Positions 42,376-47,698 of a stretch of 47,698 nucleotides of DNA are shown here, piece by piece (within the stretch, counting starts at the first letter, position 1; every line of letters starts with the position of its first letter). The notes under the pieces are model-generated. The model searched no databases. It saw only the letters and a program-made list of their open reading frames with translations, and was not told the origin of the DNA. The DNA is from Verrucomicrobiota bacterium. GTDB lineage: Bacteria; Verrucomicrobiota; Verrucomicrobiia; Chthoniobacterales; SZAS-18. Position numbers and translations under genes: made by a program. Location: NCBI GenBank assembly GCA_018240025.1, contig JAFEGM010000021.1, positions 1 to 47,698 of the forward strand. The letters are read 5' to 3'.

Positions 42376-43014
42376 ATGATCCAACTACCGGCGGAGTTTC
42401 TGAGCTATCTGCGCAGCGATGCGCCCAAGGCCGGAGACCTGAGCGGATTCCCTTCGTACTTCCAGCTCTGGGAGGAAGCGGAACTGGAGCCCTTCAACCG
42501 CCAATACGGGCTGACGGGGCGCGCGCCCGGATTCTGCGGCTTCGGCAGCGACGGGCACGAGGAGATCCTCGCTTTCGACCCGGAAGGTCGGATCCAGGCA
42601 CTCCCGATGGCGGATCCCAGCCCCGCCGCCGCGACTCTCGTGGCCGAATCCTGGCCGGAGTTCGAGGCCTGCATCCTCGGCAGCATCGACCCTGGAAACG
42701 AGGGCATCCTCGGCGCGGGGGAGGAGGAATACGTCGCGCTAGCCTGGATCCCCAGCGCTGAAGCGGGCCGGCTCTTTCACGCGCTCGAGCAGGAGGGGAT
42801 CCGGTTCCGCTGCCGCAGCAGCGCTTCGAAGGCCGGGTTGGACGAGACGGTGTCGGCCCTGGGAGGCGGGGCCTTCGGGCAGCAGTCCGAGTTGCTCGTT
42901 TCCGTGCATCGGGACGAACTCGATCGTTATCACGAGGTCTTCCGCCGGCTCTTTCTGCCCGAGCCGCCACCTGCGCGTCCAGATTGGCGGGATCGCCTGC
43001 GGAACCCGTCATAG
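42376..43014 (+). CDS. SUKH-family (SMI1/KNR4-like) protein
   Basis: 212 residues from the ATG at 42376. The N-terminal part (about 1-120) follows the SUKH pattern: LPAEFLSYLRS, a middle phrase FNRQYGLTGRAPGFCGFGSDG and EILAFDPEGR. The second half (about 125-205) is a separate small domain with LLVSVHRDELDRYHEVF. SUKH proteins are often immunity proteins against secreted toxins, but many are housekeeping regulators. No toxin gene is beside it, so immunity is only one option. Divergent from the Ser/Thr kinase gene. Confidence 0.68.
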   Translation: MIQLPAEFLSYLRSDAPKAGDLSGFPSYFQLWEEAELEPFNRQYGLTGRAPGFCGFGSDGHEEILAFDPEGRIQALPMADPSPAAATLVAESWPEFEACILGSIDPGNEGILGAGEEEYVALAWIPSAEAGRLFHALEQEGIRFRCRSSASKAGLDETVSALGGGAFGQQSELLVSVHRDELDRYHEVFRRLFLPEPPPARPDWRDRLRNPS

Positions 43015-43096
43015 CGCCTCCGCGGATCGCGCGAGCGGTCGCGGCCGAGGCGGCGCGACGGCCGCGTCCCGGGAGACGCGCGGGTCACTGCCGGCC

Positions 43097-43225
43097 TTAT
43101 TGGCCGATCAGCTTCAGCACAATGAAGACCAGCAGGGCGAGGCCGAGGCCTCCGCCGAACAGCCAGACGAGAAAGGCCCAGCCAGCGGCGGCGACGAGGA
43201 GCGGAGTGGAAGCGAGGAGGATCAT
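43097..43225 (-). CDS. Very small membrane protein
   Basis: 42 residues from the ATG at 43225, nearly all hydrophobic: a first segment (about 2-22), a GGGLG turn and a second segment (about 26-39), ending KLIGQ. The frame continues upstream without a plausible start, so the short form is preferred. Such two-helix miniproteins are usually inner-membrane peptides of unknown role; a type I toxin-like peptide is possible but not shown. Confidence 0.6.
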   Translation of the reverse strand: MILLASTPLLVAAAGWAFLVWLFGGGLGLALLVFIVLKLIGQ

Positions 43226-43652
43226 GGCTTGGAGAGGTTTGGGTTGAATTGGGGGTTCGGTTGAATCGATGGATTCACCCAGCGTTCGCGTGCTGGTGGA
43301 AAGTTGGTTGCCGCGGCGGTCCGACCTCGTCGACTGCACGACCCGGCCGCGGCTGCCGCGCAGCCTGCGCGACGCTGGCAACTGCTCCAGCGAGGAGCAC
43401 CCGCGACGTCCGTTGCGGAATGCACGGTTTCCTCCGCTTGGCGGCGTCGCGCGCCCGCGCGTCACGAAATTTTTTTCGCGACGTGACCGTTTTTTCTCCG
43501 CCAGCGGTCACGCCGCCCGATTTCCCGCGTGTGACTTGATGAGGCGCGTTGTCGCCTCGTAGTCCCATGACCCGCATTACCCAACTCATCGCGAGCTTCC
43601 AACGCGCCTCTCTGCTCTCGACTTCCCAGCGGCGCAGCGCAACAGATGAAGC
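43226..43652. other. Intergenic region with repeated GTCAC/GTGAC half-sites before the BrnT-like gene
   Basis: 427 bases with no convincing gene. Near the right end four alternating half-sites occur: GTCAC at 43461 and 43507, GTGAC at 43483 and 43531, spaced 22-24 bases. T-runs lie between the first three. A hairpin GAGGCG-CGTTGT-CGCCTC follows at 43541-43558. A short dyad GAATC-GATG-GATTC is at about 43263. The half-sites could be an operator for the toxin-antitoxin genes that start at 43653. Confidence 0.45.
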
Positions 43653-43931
43653 ATGGAGTTCGACTGGCTCGACTGCCCCTTTGACCTGCGGGTTTTGCCA
43701 CCGCGCGAGATCGAGGAGAGCTTCGAGGACCCTTTCAATCTGCGGCTGCTGCCAGATTTCCCTGGGGGCACAGCCGCCCGCTACTTCTGCCTCGGGCGCA
43801 CTTCCGCCGGCCGCGGAGTCTTCAGCGTTTTTTGGACCGATGGGAAGAAGTATCGGGTCGTCGCCGCGCGTCCGATGACGCCGGACGAAAGCGCTTTCTA
43901 TGAGCGCAAGAACGCGGAGGCGGCCGAATGA
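43653..43931 (+). CDS. BrnT-like toxin
   Basis: 92 residues. The core SFEDPFNLRLLPD ... RYFCLGRTSAGRGVFSVFW ... YRVVAARPMTPDESAFYERKNAE follows BrnT-type RNase toxins, in which the FEDP and ARPMT regions are conserved. The N-terminal KHG motif of classic BrnT is not seen; the start reads EFDWLDCPFDLRV instead, so this belongs to a diverged branch, and RNase activity is not certain. It overlaps the antitoxin gene by four bases (ATGA at 43928). Confidence 0.78.
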   Translation: MEFDWLDCPFDLRVLPPREIEESFEDPFNLRLLPDFPGGTAARYFCLGRTSAGRGVFSVFWTDGKKYRVVAARPMTPDESAFYERKNAEAAE

Positions 43932-44206
43932 GCCAGCTCCGCGTCATCCGGCAGTGGGCGGAAGTGCCCGCCTTCGAGACGGAGGAGGAGGAGGCCGCAT
44001 TCTGGGCCGAAGCCACGCTCGATGCGCGGTTGATGAATGCGTCCCTGCACCGGGCCGATACACGCGAGTCGATCAGCGTGACTCTGCGGTTCGATCCGCG
44101 CATGCTGGCACGACTGAAGCGGCTGGCCCGCTCCCGCTACCTCAATTACCAAAGCATGCTCAAACAGTGGCTCGCCGAGCGACTCGAACGCGAGATGCGG
44201 GAATGA
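43928..44206 (+). CDS. BrnA/CopG-like antitoxin
   Basis: 92 residues. An acidic linker ETEEEEAAFWAE leads to a ribbon-helix-helix-like domain (SISVTLRFDPRMLARLKRLARSR and YQSMLKQWLAERLERE, at about 48-90), the form of antitoxins that bind both the toxin and their own operator. Toxin first, antitoxin second, with a four-base overlap, is the usual BrnTA order. It also overlaps the possible start of the histidine kinase gene by four bases at 44203. Confidence 0.82.
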   Translation: MSQLRVIRQWAEVPAFETEEEEAAFWAEATLDARLMNASLHRADTRESISVTLRFDPRMLARLKRLARSRYLNYQSMLKQWLAERLEREMRE

Positions 44207-45702
44207 GGACCCGGAGCGACCCAGCCACGGTTTCCCATCCCATGAGCGCCTTGCTGAATTCCGGCCCGCTGCCCGGCGCGAACGTCGCGGGGGAAGTGGT
44301 TCAACGCTGGTGGGGTCTGCACTTCGCCGACCCCGACCGGGAGCGCAGCTTTCTGCGCGACCTGCTCCTGCAGGGCTTTGCTCGCAACCGGGTCACGATC
44401 GCCGTGTGCCTGGTGGTCGTGCTGGTGAGCGGCGGCATGGGGCATTTCCTGATCGACGACCCCGCGGCCCGGGCAGGGTGGATCCGCGCGATGTCGGTAA
44501 GGTGCGCCCTCCTCTTGCCGATCTGGGGCGGTGCGCTGCTTCTCGCCTGGCAACCGGCCTTGCTCCTCCGTGTGGGCGTCTGGGCGGCTTCGGGCGTGCC
44601 GCTGACCGTCTTGTCGTTTTCGTTGGAGTTGGCTTGGGGCGGCAGCGAGGTCAGCGAAATGCGGCTGCTCTATCCCGCCTTGGTCTTTCTGGCCGCCGGC
44701 GTGCTCTTTTCCTGGGCGTCGCGCGTTTTGCTCTGGGTGACCGCGGCGTCACTCGTGGCGGGCCCGATCTCCTACGTCTGGCTGGCCGGCCCGCTGCGTC
44801 CGGCCGCACATTGGAACGTCTGGGGCGTCTGGTTCTGTGTGGTCATCTTTCTGCTCATCGGGTCGCGTCGGCGCGAACTGGCGGAGCGCGAGCTCTTCCT
44901 GCACCGCGAGGCGCAGGAGCGCCTGGTGGCGGAACTGCGCGTGGCCAATGACGACCTGCGGCAGCTCAACCGTTTGCGGACCGAGTTTCTCACCCTGGCG
45001 GCTCACGACCTGCGCAATCCGCTCACCGTGGTGCTGGGCAACGCCGCGGCGTTGGCCGATGGCACGCTGCGGCCGGAAACGGCCGAAGGGCGCGAGGCGC
45101 TCGGCGAACTGGTCACTTCCGGCGAGCACATGCGCGACATCGTGCAGCGCTTCCTGGAGGAGCCCGCCCGGAAGGCTCCCGAAGGCTCGGCACTGGCGCT
45201 GCGGCCCCAGGCGGTCGGAACGCTATTCGAGTCGGTCGTCCTGCACACCCAGCCGACGCTCCGGCGCAAGGCCCAGACGCTGGAGGTCGCGCCGCCGCCC
45301 GCTGGGCTGGGGGTGCGGGCCGATTTCTCCCTCCTCGTGCAGGCCCTGGAGAATCTGGTCAGCAATGCCTCGAAATTCTCGCCGGTCGGCGGCCGTATTC
45401 GCCTCGAAGCGGCGCCGAGCGCGGACCGCGCCCTCACCCGGCTGGCGGTCGTCGATCAAGGCCCGGGGTTGAGCGCAGAGGACCAGGCCGCGCTTTTCCA
45501 ACGCGGCCGGCGCCTGAGCGCCCGCCCCACCGCCGGCGAGCCCTCCGCCGGGGTCGGACTTTCGCTGGTGAAGTCGTGGGTCGAACTAATGGGCGGAAAA
45601 GTCGGCTGCGATTCGGAGGCTGGGCAGGGCGCCTGCTTCTGGATCGAACTGCCGCACGCGACCGTCACCCCGCCCGGGGGCCGCGCGCTCCGCCAAGTGT
45701 GA
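44203..45702 (+). CDS. Membrane sensor histidine kinase
   Basis: 499 residues from the ATG at 44203, which overlaps the antitoxin stop (ATGA); an ATG at 44242 would give 486 residues and is also plausible. Six membrane helices make up the N-terminal third (about 60-225). A coiled linker (about 228-262) precedes the phospho-accepting H268 in LAAHDLRNPLTVV. The ATP domain has the N box ENLVSNASKFS, the G1 box DQGPGLS and the G2 region GVGLSLVK, all complete. No response regulator is adjacent. Its coupling to a toxin-antitoxin pair is unusual. Confidence 0.9.
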   Translation: MRTRSDPATVSHPMSALLNSGPLPGANVAGEVVQRWWGLHFADPDRERSFLRDLLLQGFARNRVTIAVCLVVVLVSGGMGHFLIDDPAARAGWIRAMSVRCALLLPIWGGALLLAWQPALLLRVGVWAASGVPLTVLSFSLELAWGGSEVSEMRLLYPALVFLAAGVLFSWASRVLLWVTAASLVAGPISYVWLAGPLRPAAHWNVWGVWFCVVIFLLIGSRRRELAERELFLHREAQERLVAELRVANDDLRQLNRLRTEFLTLAAHDLRNPLTVVLGNAAALADGTLRPETAEGREALGELVTSGEHMRDIVQRFLEEPARKAPEGSALALRPQAVGTLFESVVLHTQPTLRRKAQTLEVAPPPAGLGVRADFSLLVQALENLVSNASKFSPVGGRIRLEAAPSADRALTRLAVVDQGPGLSAEDQAALFQRGRRLSARPTAGEPSAGVGLSLVKSWVELMGGKVGCDSEAGQGACFWIELPHATVTPPGGRALRQV

Positions 45703-46184
45703 GCCCCCGCGCGACGACCGTTCCGACGCGGCCTCCGCCCTGCCCATCTGATTTTCGGAAACAATGCTCGACTTCCCTCAAATAATGAGCAATCACTCAC
45801 GTTCATGAGCGACCCACGACCGAACGAGGGGGAAGGCGGCGTTCGGACGGGTCTCCTGGCACGCTGGCGGCCCATGGGCCTCGCCCGCCGCCCGGGGAAT
45901 CCGAGCCGCCACGACCGCATTCTCCGCGAACTGGCCCCCGCCTGCGATTCCATCGACCGCGCCGATTTCCTCTCCGGCATCCGGGTCGAGCCCTTTCTCC
46001 GCCTGGCGGACGGAGCGAGGAGGGGGTGAGGGGGGCGCCGACGGCACCGGCGGGCTGGGTCGCGACCGTCGTCCGATGGACAACCTGAACACCCGCGAAT
46101 CTCTTCGGCGGCCGTGCTCACCGTAGTTCACGCCAAGCCTCAAACTTATCAATTGCAGACCCGTCTTTCTGCGGGCTCGGAAAG
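45703..46184. other. Intergenic region between histidine kinase gene and ssrA
   Basis: 482 bases. One short frame at 45805-46029 (74 codons) starts with an ATG but has an Arg/Pro-rich composition and no recognised domain, so I leave it as unproven. A direct repeat ATGAGC occurs at 45785 and 45805. A weak CCCG/CGGG stem lies just beyond the 3' end of ssrA (about 46161-46175). Nothing else is apparent. Confidence 0.5.
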
Positions 46185-46535
46185 TGGAGGCGAGGGGAGT
46201 CGAACCCCTGTCCTCGAGGACTTCAGCGCAAGCATCTACAGGTTTAGCCTGGTGTTTGATTTAAGCCCGGCGACTCCCACCGACAGGATTCGCTGAGCCG
46301 AGCAGCCACGGGATCTGTCTCGTTCTCATCCGCGGTTGCTCCGGACTCGAACCAGCCTGCTGCATCGCTCCCCCGCCTAGCAGGCGTCAGTGGGGGAACG
46401 TCGAGGTCAATTAAGCCGCGAGAGCCAGGTCAGAATTGGCGTTTGATTTTTTGATCCGATTTTTTACGAGGCCAACGAATCATCCTCGACCTGCCGCCTG
46501 TGCCTCCGACCAAGAGTCGAAACCAGTACGCCCCC
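46185..46535 (-). ncRNA. ssrA: Transfer-messenger RNA (tmRNA)
   Basis: Rescues stalled ribosomes and tags their peptides for degradation. The 5' end (46535) is GGGGGCG followed by TACTGGTTTCGAC, the classic tmRNA start. The 3' part has the T arm CAGGGGTTCGACTCCCCT and the acceptor strand CGCCTCC, which pairs with the 5' GGGGGCG with one G-U, then A at 46185. The CCA end is not encoded. The tag frame ends GCT CTC GCG GCT TAA; read from a GCC resume codon (46440-46411) the tag is ANSDLALAA, with the usual LAA-type end for proteases. Total 351 nt, a normal size. One-piece, not permuted. Confidence 0.93.
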
Positions 46536-46851
46536 GTTGTTTTTTGGGAGGGAGCAAGGTAGGCGCGGAAGGCGAAAGGGCAAGCTGGGTGACGCGGGGC
46601 GAGCGCGAAGAGCGAGGGTGGACGAGCGGAAGGAAAGAAGACTGGAGACGGGAGACTGGAGACTGGTGACGGGAGACGGGAGACGGGAGACGGGAGGTGA
46701 GGGGGAGGAACCACAGAAGACGCAGAAGTTTCAAAGGTTCGGGCTGTGAAGCGAGCCAGATGGCGCGTCGGGCGAGCAAGGCTGAAGGAAGCGCGGTGGG
46801 AGCCGCATTCCCGATGGCTGCGGGCCGGAGCGAGCCGGGGTCGGGGCGGAT
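46536..46851. other. Intergenic region with heptamer array upstream of ssrA
   Basis: 316 bases. The stretch next to ssrA should carry its promoter on the minus strand; I could not fix the boxes. Positions 46639-46694 hold the heptamer array listed separately. The rest is purine-rich on the plus strand with no gene seen. Confidence 0.5.
46639..46694. repeat. Eight-unit heptamer array (reverse orientation)
   Basis: Eight consecutive 7-base units: AGACTGG, AGACGGG, AGACTGG, AGACTGG, TGACGGG and three AGACGGG. These are the reverse complements of the CCAGTCT/CCCGTCT units at 3354 and 23394. No REP palindrome is seen next to this copy. Confidence 0.92.
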
Positions 46852-47286
46852 ATGGGGACGTCCTCGGTGACGGGCTGGCGCGAAACGTTCAGCATGAGCA
46901 TCAAGGACGATGTCGGGATGACGGAAGCGGACGAGCGCGGCATGCCGTCTGCGGAGACCAACGAGGGCGCCACGACGTTGACGCAGGAAGCCGCCTACTG
47001 GCGGGCCAAGCACGCTTCGCAGCCGTATGCCCGGGAGAGCGGGCGGCCGTTCGAGGATTACGAACGCGGCTACCGCACCGGGTTCGTGGGCTTTCGGCGC
47101 GGGACGACCTTCTCGGAGCGCGAAGCGGAGCTTCGCGCCGCCTACGAGCAGGATCATCCGGCCGAGGTGCCGGGCACGATGCAGCACGCTATGAGCACGC
47201 ATCCCCTGCGCTGGGCCGATGCCCGCGCCGCGGCTGCGGCGGCCTACGACCGCATGGCGCAACTCACGGGTGCCTCCGAGCCATGA
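46852..47286 (+). CDS. Hypothetical protein
   Basis: Up to 144 residues from the ATG at 46852; an ATG at 46894 (MSIKDD) is another start. The conserved-looking centre is EAAYWRAKHASQPYA ... DYERGYRTGFVGFRRG, a soluble charged helix-turn pattern that I have seen only in unnamed bacterial proteins. It overlaps the DUF2934 gene by four bases (ATGA at 47283), so the two are probably one operon. Confidence 0.7.
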   Translation: MGTSSVTGWRETFSMSIKDDVGMTEADERGMPSAETNEGATTLTQEAAYWRAKHASQPYARESGRPFEDYERGYRTGFVGFRRGTTFSEREAELRAAYEQDHPAEVPGTMQHAMSTHPLRWADARAAAAAAYDRMAQLTGASEP

Positions 47287-47495
47287 CCATGACCCCTTTC
47301 GATGCCCGCCAGCGGGCCGCGCTGGGCGGCGATGTGCGCCACGACGAGATCGAGGCGCTCGCCCAGCGCATCTATCTCGACGAGGGCTGCCCGCCCAACC
47401 GTGCCCTTGAGCATTGGCTGCAAGCCGAGCGCATGCTGCTGCAGTCCCCCCACGAGGTCCCTCTGCGCTCCGACGAACTTCCGCGGCCGGCGTGA
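47283..47495 (+). CDS. DUF2934-domain protein
   Basis: 70 residues. The segment IEALAQRIYLDEGCPPNRALEHWLQAER, read in two parts (about 20-35 and 38-50), matches DUF2934, whose hallmark is the final HWLQAE. The function of this small soluble family is unknown. It overlaps the preceding gene by four bases. A second ATG lies two codons in. Confidence 0.85.
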   Translation: MTMTPFDARQRAALGGDVRHDEIEALAQRIYLDEGCPPNRALEHWLQAERMLLQSPHEVPLRSDELPRPA

Positions 47496-47539
47496 TGGCC
47501 GCCGAACGGCGCGGCCGCCTCGCCTGGCGACTCAGGCGA

Positions 47540-47698
47540 GACGGCCGCGAGGGAGCGGGGGAGCGGAGGAGGGGGGAGCAGAGGAGCGGAGGAGCGCCCC
47601 CAATTTCGCCGATGTCATTGAACCGATCGCAGCCATTGGCTCCACTTCCTGGCGGATTCGTCTCCTCGACCGCTTCCTCGGCTCCTCGGCTCCTCCGC
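47540..47698. repeat. GAGGAGC-type low-complexity inverted repeat at right edge
   Basis: A purine-rich left arm with GGAGCGGAGGAGC-like units (about 47555-47600) and a pyrimidine-rich right arm with CTCCTCGGCTCCTC units (about 47660-47698, cut by the window end) are partly complementary. It resembles the other arm-and-loop elements in layout but not in sequence. Confidence 0.6.

Noticed and set aside
45805..46029. 74-codon gene between the histidine kinase gene and ssrA
   Set aside because: An ATG is present, but composition is Arg/Pro/Gly-rich and no domain or conservation can be seen.
46430..46714. Open frame across the 5' part of ssrA
   Set aside because: It covers the tmRNA acceptor region and a heptamer array; the RNA gene explains this sequence.

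Overview
The window is a GC-rich bacterial chromosome segment. The likely source is a member of the Verrucomicrobiota, perhaps close to the Opitutales. The clues are Gram-negative envelope genes (lpxD, an LptF/G permease, many lipoproteins), the DUF2934 and SUKH proteins, a giant secreted PQQ/cadherin-like protein, and intergenic spaces full of heptanucleotide repeats. This placement is an inference from gene style, because no 16S gene is present.

Layout. 1-2993 (minus) is the first 997 codons of a single-chain xanthine dehydrogenase that runs off the left edge. 3466-12477 is a compact island: an AT-hook-tailed orphan protein (minus) diverges, across an AT-rich control region, from an eight-gene operon encoding VirB2/TrbC-, VirB3/TrbD-, VirB4/TrbE-, lipoprotein-, TrbJ/VirB5- and TrbL/VirB6-like proteins, a membrane-anchored GH75-like hydrolase and an exported protein. 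No VirB8, VirB9, VirB10, VirB11, coupling protein, relaxase or integrase is visible. 12449-18574 holds a mono-cluster ferredoxin divergent from a LysR regulator with two matched dyads between them, a small membrane protein, a BaiN/HI0933 flavoprotein, a rhomboid-like pseudoprotease, a GNAT acetyltransferase, a lipoprotein and a frameshifted Old Yellow Enzyme gene. 18687-28034 is mostly metabolism and envelope: hutH, ptsI-lpxD (minus), LptF/G, tatC and a fused alpha-beta E1 dehydrogenase.

28229-30640 carries rplK-rplA-rplJ-rplL without the usual secE-nusG before it or rpoBC after it. A strong terminator follows rplL, and next comes a 1796-residue secreted protein made of three similar propeller modules. 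36190-45702 contains envelope and signalling genes: lipoproteins, two histidine kinases, an L,D-transpeptidase, a large Ser/Thr kinase with a TPR tail, a SUKH protein and a BrnT/BrnA-type toxin-antitoxin pair that overlaps the second histidine kinase gene. The window ends with ssrA (tmRNA, minus) and two small overlapping genes, one of them DUF2934.

Two themes stand out. One is the reduced, apparently domesticated type IV secretion-like operon with a GH75-like enzyme in place of the usual lytic transglycosylase. The other is a network of intergenic elements: heptanucleotide tandem arrays, REP-like palindromes carrying a GTAG foot, and long hairpins placed exactly at stop codons, one of which supplies the C-terminus of a protein.
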